This document shows, one piece after another, positions 1 to 5,519 of a stretch of 5,519 bases of DNA. The stretch spans positions 1-5,519 of the forward strand of contig JAGPGB010000083.1 in assembly GCA_018056215.1 (NCBI GenBank). Reading direction: 5' to 3'. Under the pieces are notes generated by a model that saw only the letters and a program-made list of their open reading frames with translations, was not told the origin of the DNA and ran no database searches. The stretch is from Bacteroidales bacterium. Its GTDB lineage: Bacteria > Bacteroidota > Bacteroidia > Bacteroidales > DTU049. The translations under genes were made by a program, and so were the position numbers. Every line of letters begins with the position of its first letter. The stretch's first letter is position 1.

Positions 1-30
1 TAACGATAGTGGTTTAAAGAGGTGTTGAAG

Positions 31-56
31 TTGATAATATTTTTCAATGTTATCAA
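31..56. repeat. Short palindrome (7-bp arms) upstream of the transposase-like gene
   Basis: TTGATAA at 31-37 is matched by its exact reverse complement TTATCAA at 50-56, with a 12-base spacer. The arms are AT-rich and are not followed by a T-run on either strand, so this is not a convincing intrinsic terminator. It could be an operator-like site, part of an insertion-sequence end, or chance in AT-rich DNA. Confidence 0.25.
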
Positions 57-82
57 AAATCAAGTATTATTAAAATAATTTA

Positions 83-90
83 TATATTTG
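83..90 (+). promoter_or_regulatory. Possible Bacteroidota -7 promoter box for the transposase-like gene
   Basis: TATATTTG fits the Bacteroidota -7 consensus TAnnTTTG exactly. It lies 16 bases before the ATG at 107, which would give a transcript leader of only about 10 bases. No clear -33 TTTG or TTG element is seen about 20 bases further upstream, so the call rests on one box in AT-rich DNA. Bases 1-106 otherwise contain no supportable gene. A stop at 26-28 in one plus-strand frame could be the end of a gene lying outside the window, but nothing confirms this. Confidence 0.3.
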
Positions 91-97
91 TAAAAAT
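85..97 (+). repeat. Left arm of a 13-bp inverted repeat flanking the transposase-like gene
   Basis: TATTTGTAAAAAT at 85-97 is the exact reverse complement of 1254-1266. The pair brackets the transposase-like gene with nothing else coding inside. It does not start with the run of G residues usual at IS1595-family ends, and it overlaps the candidate -7 box. It may therefore be a shared promoter-like motif or a chance match between two AT-rich spacers. Confidence 0.3.
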
Positions 98-106
98 TTA
101 ATAATT

Positions 107-1114
107 ATGAACAAAATATTTGAAAATCCAACTGAGGTTTTTGCTCTTACTAAAGAAGGTACACGCGAATTATACGACAATCTATATGATGAAATGATTC
201 AAGAAGGTAAAGATGTAGTCGATTACCAAGAAATCAAAGCTATGTCTACTGGTGTACTTTGTCCTGATTGTAATAGTAGCCATGTAATCAAAAATGGCTT
301 GCAAAGTGGAGTACAAAACTATCGCTGCAAAACCTGTGGCAGACAATTCAGAGTTACCACTGGCACTTTTATGTATGGTGTTCATGAAAAGGGGAAAATG
401 CTAGAATACATAAAATGTATGAGTGCAGGCATGAGCTTGAGGGAGTGTGCTAGGATTGTACATATTAGTCTCACAACGAGTTTCTTTTGGCGACATAGAA
501 TATTATGTGCAATGCAATCTTTTGAAGATAATGTCAATTTCTTTGGAGTAGTAGAATTAGAAGAGCTTCTAATGAATTATTCTGAGAAAGGTAAAAAGAA
601 ACGAAATAAAAAAGAGTTAAAAAAGTTAAAGAAAAAGAAGCCAACAAAAGTGGCAGTATTAGCTGCCACAGATAGAAGTGGAAATATACTTTTTAAAAAA
701 TTAGAAGATAATCGAGTGCAAGCTGATCATATATCTGATTTTCTAAAATCACGAATATCTGATAATTCAGTGATATGTGGCAGTAATAAAAAAGCTTTCA
801 AGACAGTAAATGCCGAGCACATCAAACACAAAGAAATAACTAACAAAAATAAGATGAAGCAAGGTATATACAGTGTATCAACTGTTCATAAGAAAATTAC
901 AGATTTTGTTGGCTGGATATATTACAAGTTTCGTGGAGTGGCAACAAAATATTTAACAAACTACATAATGTGGTTTGTGGTGAAGGGGAAGTATCTGGCT
1001 GAGAAGATAATAGAAGATACAGGGAGGATACTGAACTTGGCGGCGTCGGACAGGCAAGCGTGGGAGCGATACAGTGCTTTGATGTCATTAACATATTTAA
1101 TCTATAACATTTAA
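107..1114 (+). CDS. IS1595-family transposase-like protein with substituted catalytic residues
   Basis: This resembles IS1595-family transposases, DDE-type enzymes that cut and join insertion-sequence ends. Visible parts in order are: a zinc ribbon with CxxC pairs C52/C55 and C74/C77; a helix-turn-helix at about 98-133 (GMSLRECARIVHIS); the start of the nuclease fold at 148-163, with the family pattern YSEKG; a Lys-rich loop at 162-181; a core strand with TDRSGN at 188-193; and GVATKYLTNY at 277-286. Length (335 residues) and order suit the family. Aligned by memory with active relatives, the first Asp (ADET) is E152, the second (CTD) is S226, and the third acid/Asn position (VNxxH) is H261. 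The following His-Ser-Arg is also lost. Transposition activity is therefore doubtful although the frame is unbroken. The ATG at 107 is the first Met in frame and has no Shine-Dalgarno site. The gene stands alone, 199 bases before batB. Its base composition is richer in G+C than the bat genes, most strongly near its 3' end. Family assignment is firm; loss of activity is inferred. Confidence 0.85.
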   Translation: MNKIFENPTEVFALTKEGTRELYDNLYDEMIQEGKDVVDYQEIKAMSTGVLCPDCNSSHVIKNGLQSGVQNYRCKTCGRQFRVTTGTFMYGVHEKGKMLEYIKCMSAGMSLRECARIVHISLTTSFFWRHRILCAMQSFEDNVNFFGVVELEELLMNYSEKGKKKRNKKELKKLKKKKPTKVAVLAATDRSGNILFKKLEDNRVQADHISDFLKSRISDNSVICGSNKKAFKTVNAEHIKHKEITNKNKMKQGIYSVSTVHKKITDFVGWIYYKFRGVATKYLTNYIMWFVVKGKYLAEKIIEDTGRILNLAASDRQAWERYSALMSLTYLIYNI

Positions 1115-1253
1115 TTTTTCGTTATTTTTTTAACTTTCCACCCCACAACTCATTTTACTTACTATCTATTTTTTATATTTCATTTATCTCCAGTTTATAC
1201 AATATTTAATATTTTGCTTCGTTTGTAATTAACAATTTTTAAAATTTTTTAAT

Positions 1254-1266
1254 ATTTTTACAAATA
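1254..1266 (-). repeat. Right arm of a 13-bp inverted repeat flanking the transposase-like gene
   Basis: ATTTTTACAAATA here is the exact reverse complement of bases 85-97. If it were an insertion-sequence end, the element would span about 85-1266, a plausible 1.2 kb size for IS1595. However, the usual G-rich tips and an 8-bp target duplication are not evident. Confidence 0.3.
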
Positions 1267-1285
1267 ATTTTTAGAATAATTAAAT

Positions 1286-1293
1286 TAGTTTTA
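1286..1293 (+). promoter_or_regulatory. Weak -7-like box before batB
   Basis: TAGTTTTA matches the Bacteroidota TAnnTTTG box except for the last base and lies 20 bases before the batB ATG. No TTG-type -33 element sits at the expected distance. A similar box, TATTTTTA, is at 1253-1260. Either could drive the operon; neither is strong. Confidence 0.2.
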
Positions 1294-1302
1294 ATATTAT
1301 TT

Positions 1303-1308
1303 AAGGAA
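1303..1308 (+). promoter_or_regulatory. Purine-rich Shine-Dalgarno-like site of batB
   Basis: AAGGAA ends 5 bases before the ATG at 1314. It is the only Shine-Dalgarno-like site seen before any start in this window. It supports 1314 as the true start and fits batB being the first gene of the operon. Confidence 0.45.
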
Positions 1309-1313
1309 TAGTT

Positions 1314-2363
1314 ATGTTTAAATTCATGTATCCTAATAGAGCTTGGTTATTGCTTTTAATACTCTTTTTTTTGTTTATCTTTATTTTATTTTATAAGCAA
1401 AGAAAAAAATGGATTGATAAAAATTTTGATAAAAATAATTTTAAACAAATTTCTTATGATTTTTCTTTTAAGAAGGTAATTACTAAATTTACTTTATTTA
1501 CTTTGGCTTTTATTTTTATTGTTATTGCTCTTATGAATCCTTTGGAGCCTAAAAAAACTGTTACTACTGCTAAAAAAGAAGGTGCAGATATCTTTATTAT
1601 TTTAGATATTAGCAATTCTATGCTTGCAGAAGATATTAAACCTAATAGATTAGAGAAATCTAAGCAAATAATAAAAACTTTGCTTTTAAAGTTAGGTTCA
1701 GATAGAGTAGGAATAGTCCTTTTTGCTGGAGATGCATTTGTATATTTACCTTTGACAATTGATTTATCTATTGCTAATATGATGATTTCAGAAGCAGATC
1801 CTCAATTATCTCAACCTCAAGGCACTAATATTAATTCTGCTCTTTCTACTACTTTTTATGCTATTGAACGTTCTAAAGTTAAAAAACCTATGGTTATTTT
1901 GTTTAGTGATGGCGAAAATTTCGAAGATGATCCTAATGAAATTCTAAAAAGATATTCTGACAATAATATTCCTATTTATGTCGTTGCTTTAGGTACTCCA
2001 GAGGGAGCTCCTATTCCTATTAAACAAAATGGTAATGTCATTAATTATAAAAGAGATGCTAATAATAACATAGTTACTTCTACTCCAAATATTATGCTCC
2101 TTAGTTCTATAGCTAGTGCTACTGATGGTAAACTTATTGATTATCAAAACATTAACAAAGCTCATGAAATTCTATTTGATGAAATTAAAAAATTTCAAGC
2201 CTCTAAAGGGGTAGAAGCTTATATAGGCCAATATCAATCTGTATATCTATGGTTCTTGATTCCAGCTTTTTTAATCCTTTTGTTCGATTTTTTATTATCT
2301 GAGCACAAAGATAAGTGGCAATATAATTTCCAAAAGTTTATTCATAAAAATTTAGACGCATGA
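1314..2363 (+). CDS. batB: BatB, membrane-anchored von Willebrand factor A protein of the Bat system
   Basis: BatB is an inner-membrane VWA-domain subunit of the Bat system, thought to bind partner proteins through a metal-ion-dependent adhesion site. The 349-residue protein has membrane segments at about 11-27 and 58-74, a VWA domain at about 90-290, and a C-terminal membrane segment at about 309-328. The metal site is complete: D98-x-S100-x-S102 in LDISNSM, T171 in PQGT, and D199 in FSDGE. The stretch LAEDIKPNRLEKSK (104-117) and the block FAGDAFVYLPLT (137-148) are hallmarks of the BatA/BatB family. Length and topology are normal. BatA and BatB are paralogues; I call this BatB because batC follows directly, overlapping by ATGA at 2360-2363. 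The ATG at 1314 gives the expected short N-terminus before the first membrane segment. No moxR, DUF58 gene or batA lies between it and the window start. The family call is firm; BatB rather than BatA is inferred from position. Confidence 0.93.
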   Translation: MFKFMYPNRAWLLLLILFFLFIFILFYKQRKKWIDKNFDKNNFKQISYDFSFKKVITKFTLFTLAFIFIVIALMNPLEPKKTVTTAKKEGADIFIILDISNSMLAEDIKPNRLEKSKQIIKTLLLKLGSDRVGIVLFAGDAFVYLPLTIDLSIANMMISEADPQLSQPQGTNINSALSTTFYAIERSKVKKPMVILFSDGENFEDDPNEILKRYSDNNIPIYVVALGTPEGAPIPIKQNGNVINYKRDANNNIVTSTPNIMLLSSIASATDGKLIDYQNINKAHEILFDEIKKFQASKGVEAYIGQYQSVYLWFLIPAFLILLFDFLLSEHKDKWQYNFQKFIHKNLDA

Positions 2364-3112
2364 GATTATTTGTTTTTTTTATACTGATTTTTCTTTGTTT
2401 TGATTTTTCTTTTTCTCAAAATGAGAAAAATATTAATGGGGATATTTTTTTATTTCAAGGTAATACTGCTTATAGAAAAGGAGATTTTCAACAAGCTGAG
2501 GAATTATATCGCAAAGGTCTTTTAATGCCGTCAGAACATAAATCTCAAGGTTATTTTAATTTAGCCAATTCATTATATAATCAAAAAAAATATGATCTAG
2601 CAGAGAATGAGTATATTAATGCTATGAATTTATTAGATAAAAATAATAATTTTGCTAAAAGTAAAATTTATTATAATATTGCTAATTTGTATTTAGAACA
2701 AAAAAAATATGATAAAGCTATTGATTACTATATTAAAGCATTGACTATAAATCCTTTAGATAACGATGCTCAATACAATCTTAATTATGCTTGGAAAATG
2801 ATGCAACAATCGAAAAAAAATAATAATAAGGATAAAAACAATCAAAATAAAAACGATCAAAATAAATCTGATAATGATAATCAAAACAATCAAGACCAAC
2901 AAGATAATCAAAACCAGCAGAATCAACAACAGAATAATAATGAAAATAAGCAACAAAATCAAACTAATAAGCAAAATCAAAAATCAATGAGTAAAGAAGA
3001 AATAGAAAGACTGCTAAAAGCTATGCAACAAAAAGAATTACAAACTCAACAACAGCTCCGCGATACTTTGAATTATAGTAAATCAAAAAGCTCAATAGAA
3101 AAAGATTGGTAA
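2360..3112 (+). CDS. batC: BatC, exported TPR protein with Asn/Gln-rich linker
   Basis: BatC is a TPR scaffold protein of the Bat complex, probably exported across the inner membrane. Of 250 residues, 1-20 form a signal peptide (MRLFVFFILI, then FSFSQ) with likely cleavage after residue 19 or 20. About three TPR units follow at roughly 30-60, 63-96 and 101-134; the last is the clearest (YYNIANLYLEQKKYDKAIDY). Residues 149-208 are an Asn/Gln/Lys/Asp-rich low-complexity linker. The C-terminal helix (SKEEIERLLKAMQQKE, 211-226) and the terminal Lys-Asp-Trp are characteristic of Bacteroidota BatC. The start ATG overlaps the batB stop in ATGA and has no Shine-Dalgarno site, suggesting translation coupled to batB. 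The stop TAA overlaps the batD start. A minus-strand open frame over the linker is only the complement of the AAT/CAA repeats. Confidence 0.92.
   Translation: MRLFVFFILIFLCFDFSFSQNEKNINGDIFLFQGNTAYRKGDFQQAEELYRKGLLMPSEHKSQGYFNLANSLYNQKKYDLAENEYINAMNLLDKNNNFAKSKIYYNIANLYLEQKKYDKAIDYYIKALTINPLDNDAQYNLNYAWKMMQQSKKNNNKDKNNQNKNDQNKSDNDNQNNQDQQDNQNQQNQQQNNNENKQQNQTNKQNQKSMSKEEIERLLKAMQQKELQTQQQLRDTLNYSKSKSSIEKDW
2804..2983 (+). repeat. Asn/Gln-codon low-complexity tract within batC
   Basis: About 180 bases are made mostly of AAT, AAC, CAA, AAA and GAT codons and encode batC residues 149-208. The strand is strongly purine-biased and almost free of T in codon positions one and two. It is an imperfect, mixed tract and not a clean tandem repeat, but it is a likely site of length variation by slippage. 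Confidence 0.7.
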
Positions 3113-4962
3113 TGATGAAACGAATAAGTTTTTTATTTTATTTTTTATTAATTTTCAATAGTTTATTTGCTCAATCGTTTACTGCAAGCACAGATTTTTC
3201 TTCAGTACCTATTAATCAATCTTTTGATGTTGTTTATGAACTTCAAGGAGCTAATGCTACTAGATTTGTTAGACCAGATTTTGAACCTTTCAGAGTAGTT
3301 GGCCAACAAAGCTATACAGGTGGTGGAATGACTGTCATTATAAATAATAAAGTTATTAAAGATGGGAGTAATTCTCAAAAGTGGATTTTTACTCTTCTCC
3401 CTACTAAAGTAGGCTCTTTTACTATACCTCCAGCTAAAGTTTTAGTAGATAATAAATGGTTAGAAAGTAATTCTATAACAATTAAAATTACTCAGGCTGG
3501 TTCGGCTACTAATAAAAATTCTCAAGCATCAAAATCTAATACTCAATCAAATAAATCAGAAAATATTCCTCAATTAGAGGATGGTGAAATTTTCCTTAAA
3601 GCAGAAGTTAATAAATCTAATGTTTATTTGGGTGAACCGGTAATCCTTAATTATTACATTTACACTCGCGTTGATGTTCGTCAATATGGTATTAATAAAA
3701 CTCCATCTTTTAAAGGTTTCTGGAGCGAAAATCTTATTGATAATAATACAAATGCCAAAACTACTGAAAAAATTATCAATGGCAAACGTTATGTCGTAGC
3801 TCACATTCGTAGCATTGCTCTTTATCCTCAAGAAACAGGTAATCTAAAAGTAGATCCATTAGAAGTAGAAGCCATTATTGTTAGGCCAGTAGCACAGAGA
3901 GACCCTTTTGATGTCTTCGATGATTTTTTTAATGATCCTTTCAGTTTTGATCCATTTAGTATGATTAGTCCTTCTTTGATTACTCAACCAGAAAAAATTA
4001 CTCTCAAAAGTAATCCTATTCAAATTCATGTTAAACCATTACCTAATGGCGCTCCTGCTAGCTTTTCTAATGCTGTTGGCAATTTTACTGTCAGTGCTTC
4101 TTTAGAAAATGATAGATGTTTCCTTGGTGAAAATATCGTTTACAATTTAATGATTTCTGGTAAAGGTAATCTACCTTTGATTAATCCTCCACAATTTCAA
4201 TTACCTGATAATTTTCAAGTTTTTGATCCTGAGATTGAAGATGCTTTTACTAAATCTAATACTGGCATCTCTGGTACACGTACCTTTAAATATATTATAA
4301 ATCCACTCAAAGCAGGTAGCTACACTATTCCACCAATAGAATTTTCTTTTTTTTCTATACATGATGGTAAATTCATTACTGTTAAAACTCCTGAATTTAA
4401 TATTCAAGTTTTTGATCCAAGTAATGCTAATAAAAATTCTCAAGTTGCTATTACTAATCTAAAAGATGATATTCAGTATATTACTCCTATCAAATGTCTT
4501 AGCATTTTTGATAAATTGATTTATAACAAATTATTTGCTATTTCATTGTTTATTATTCCTCTATTATTGATTATTTTGGTTTCTATTTTTTATAGAAAAC
4601 GCTTAAAAATCCTTGCAGACTTTAATTTACAAAAACAAAAAAAAGCAGATAGAGAGGCTCGTAAACGTCTTAAGGATGCTTATAAATTTATGAAAGAAAA
4701 TAACTCTAAACTGTTTTTTGAACAATTACTTTCTGCTCTTTGGCAATTTATTTCTGATAAATATGTAATTCCTATTTCTAAATTAAATATCGACTCAGCT
4801 AAAGAAATTATGAAAGAACATAATGTAGATGAAAGCATAATTAACGAATTACTTTCTTTTATCAAAGAATGCCAAATGTATGCTTATGCTCCTACGAATT
4901 CTAGTGTAGACCTGAAATATTTTTATAAACGTGCTTTTGAATTTATTAGAAAAAAGATTTAA
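3112..4962 (+). CDS. batD: BatD, large exported beta-domain protein with one membrane anchor
   Basis: BatD is the largest Bat subunit; the family is annotated as an oxygen-tolerance protein. From the ATG at 3112 it has 616 residues: a signal peptide at about 1-22 ending LFAQ; three Ig-like or beta-sandwich regions starting near 23, 158 and 323; a membrane segment at 474-494; and a helical cytoplasmic tail at 495-616. The regions share a repeat pattern: GEPV and GENI near their starts, and GSFTIPP (101-107) and GSYTIPP (402-408) near their ends. A Ser/Asn-rich linker covers about 130-157. An Asp/Phe/Pro-rich strip at 264-284 (DPFDVFDDFFNDPF) is typical of Bacteroidota BatD. Start choice: the frame extends to a TTG at 3106 inside batC, but ATG 3112 forms a TAATG junction with the batC stop, and ATG 3115 is equally possible; all give the same mature protein. 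batE follows after 3 bases. Confidence 0.92.
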   Translation: MMKRISFLFYFLLIFNSLFAQSFTASTDFSSVPINQSFDVVYELQGANATRFVRPDFEPFRVVGQQSYTGGGMTVIINNKVIKDGSNSQKWIFTLLPTKVGSFTIPPAKVLVDNKWLESNSITIKITQAGSATNKNSQASKSNTQSNKSENIPQLEDGEIFLKAEVNKSNVYLGEPVILNYYIYTRVDVRQYGINKTPSFKGFWSENLIDNNTNAKTTEKIINGKRYVVAHIRSIALYPQETGNLKVDPLEVEAIIVRPVAQRDPFDVFDDFFNDPFSFDPFSMISPSLITQPEKITLKSNPIQIHVKPLPNGAPASFSNAVGNFTVSASLENDRCFLGENIVYNLMISGKGNLPLINPPQFQLPDNFQVFDPEIEDAFTKSNTGISGTRTFKYIINPLKAGSYTIPPIEFSFFSIHDGKFITVKTPEFNIQVFDPSNANKNSQVAITNLKDDIQYITPIKCLSIFDKLIYNKLFAISLFIIPLLLIILVSIFYRKRLKILADFNLQKQKKADREARKRLKDAYKFMKENNSKLFFEQLLSALWQFISDKYVIPISKLNIDSAKEIMKEHNVDESIINELLSFIKECQMYAYAPTNSSVDLKYFYKRAFEFIRKKI

Positions 4963-4965
4963 AAT

Positions 4966-5519
4966 ATGAAAAAAATAATTCTTACTATATTATTGATTTT
5001 TATTTGTGGTGTGATAAGTTCTTTTGCTAATAAAGAAACCAAAGCTTTATTGCTAAAGGCTGATAGCGCTTATAAATCTCAAGATTTTAAAACTGCTTAT
5101 CAAATATGGGAATCTCTTATTAATAAAGGGTACATTACTGATGAGTTATACTATAATATGGGTAATGCCTCCTATAGAATGGGCGATATATCCACTGCTA
5201 TTTGGTTTTATAAAAAAGCTATTTTATTATCTAGATATAACAATAATGCTAAAGATAATCTCAATTTGTTAGTAAATAAAGGATATGCTCAGCTCTTGCC
5301 TCAACCTATGGGTTTTACTGCTTTTGCAAATAATATCCTGACAGCTATTCCTTATAATATTTTATTTTGGGTTACCTGGTCTGTCTTTGTTCTTTTGAGT
5401 TTATTCATTTTTTTATTTACTTTCAAAAAAAATTCCAATCGTGGTCATTTATTCTGGCTAATTGTTTTTTCTACTATTTTCTTCATTTACTTTTTTAGCA
5501 GTTTTATTTATCAAAATAT
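4966..5519 (+). CDS. batE: BatE, TPR membrane protein (3' end beyond the window)
   Basis: BatE is the last core subunit of the Bat operon, a TPR protein that usually ends with a membrane region and a C-terminal SH3-like domain. The frame opens at ATG 4966, 3 bases after the batD stop, and stays open to the window edge, giving 184 residues plus two bases. Residues 1-21 form a signal peptide or anchor (MKKIILTILLIFICG). TPR units cover about 27-95, with ADSAYKSQDFKTAYQIWESL and the very typical ELYYNMGNASYRMGDISTAI. The LLP motif at 110-112 precedes membrane segments at about 133-153 and 161-182, as in other BatE proteins. The C-terminal domain should lie beyond the window; the cut is the window edge, not a truncation. 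The A-rich leader has no Shine-Dalgarno site, consistent with the other genes of this operon. Confidence 0.9.
   Translation, partial: MKKIILTILLIFICGVISSFANKETKALLLKADSAYKSQDFKTAYQIWESLINKGYITDELYYNMGNASYRMGDISTAIWFYKKAILLSRYNNNAKDNLNLLVNKGYAQLLPQPMGFTAFANNILTAIPYNILFWVTWSVFVLLSLFIFLFTFKKNSNRGHLFWLIVFSTIFFIYFFSSFIYQN

Larger units (their letters stand above)
1115..1313. other. AT-rich non-coding spacer carrying the bat operon leader
   Basis: This spacer is made largely of A/T runs, with one C-rich patch (CCACCCCACAAC, 1138-1149). I see no gene in any frame, no tRNA and no strong hairpin. A weak GTTA/TAAC stem at 1121-1134 is too short to call a terminator for the upstream gene. The spacer must hold the start of the bat transcript unless transcription reads through from upstream. 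The right arm of a 13-bp inverted repeat lies at 1254-1266. Confidence 0.6.

Noticed and set aside
1..28. End of an upstream gene with a stop at 26-28
   Set aside because: Only eight codons are visible and no recognisable ending is present; it cannot be told from chance.
897..1094. Minus-strand open frame antisense to the 3' end of the transposase-like gene
   Set aside because: It has low-complexity Ser/Leu/Pro composition, no family resemblance and no promoter; it is a shadow of the G-rich coding strand.
1121..1134. GTTA/TAAC hairpin with T-run as a terminator of the transposase-like gene
   Set aside because: There are only four base pairs in the stem and the T-run is the loop, not a tail; it is too weak to call.
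9..1147. GTGG at 9-12 and the CCACCCCAC patch at 1138-1147 as G-rich IS1595 terminal repeats
   Set aside because: Only four bases pair before the similarity ends, and there are no matching 8-bp direct repeats.
2756..2980. Minus-strand open frame rich in Ile/Leu, resembling a membrane peptide
   Set aside because: It is the complement of the AAT/CAA-rich linker of batC. Its hydrophobicity comes from the reverse complement of Asn/Gln/Lys codons, and it lies wholly inside a well-recognised gene.
1314..5519. The batB-batE cluster as a new undescribed system
   Set aside because: All four proteins match known Bat families in order, topology and motifs. The unusual part is the upstream context, not the cluster.

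Overview
The window comes from a very AT-rich bacterium, most probably a member of the Bacteroidota. The main reason is a batB-batC-batD-batE gene order of the Bacteroides aerotolerance (Bat) type. Supporting reasons are the lack of clear Shine-Dalgarno sites before most starts (short A-rich leaders instead), a possible Bacteroidota-type -7 promoter box (TAnnTTTG), and protein hallmarks of Bacteroidota Bat proteins, such as the Lys-Asp-Trp end of BatC and the Asp/Phe/Pro-rich strip in BatD. Genus or species cannot be read from this sequence.

Layout. Bases 1-106 hold no gene that can be supported; there is a short palindrome and a possible promoter. Bases 107-1114 encode a 335-residue protein built like an IS1595-family transposase: zinc ribbon, helix-turn-helix, and the conserved Gly-Val-Ala-Thr-Lys-Tyr-Leu block. 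By my alignment from memory, all three catalytic positions are substituted. Bases 1115-1313 are AT-rich and non-coding and must carry the leader of the downstream operon. From 1314 to the end of the window there is one tightly packed operon: batB (membrane-anchored von Willebrand A protein), batC (exported TPR protein with an Asn/Gln-rich linker), batD (large exported beta-domain protein with one membrane anchor and a cytoplasmic tail) and batE (TPR plus membrane segments). batE is cut by the window edge. The junctions are ATGA, TAATG and a 3-base gap, which points to one transcript and coupled translation.

How the genes work together. Bat proteins are thought to form an envelope complex. BatB and BatD are membrane-anchored with large domains outside the membrane, BatC and BatE supply TPR protein-binding surfaces, and a MoxR-type AAA+ ATPase normally encoded just upstream supplies energy. 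In many Bacteroidota the order is moxR, DUF58 gene, batA, batB, batC, batD, batE. Here the first three are absent from the 1.3 kb upstream of batB, and the transposase-like gene sits there instead. The biochemical role of the Bat system is still poorly defined; links to oxidative stress tolerance and envelope integrity come from published work on the family, not from this sequence.

Most unusual item. The transposase-like gene has an intact full-length reading frame, apparently no catalytic triad, and a sharp local rise in G+C near its 3' end. It is either a decayed but unbroken insertion-sequence gene or a repurposed DNA-binding protein. I see no wholly new multi-gene system in this window.
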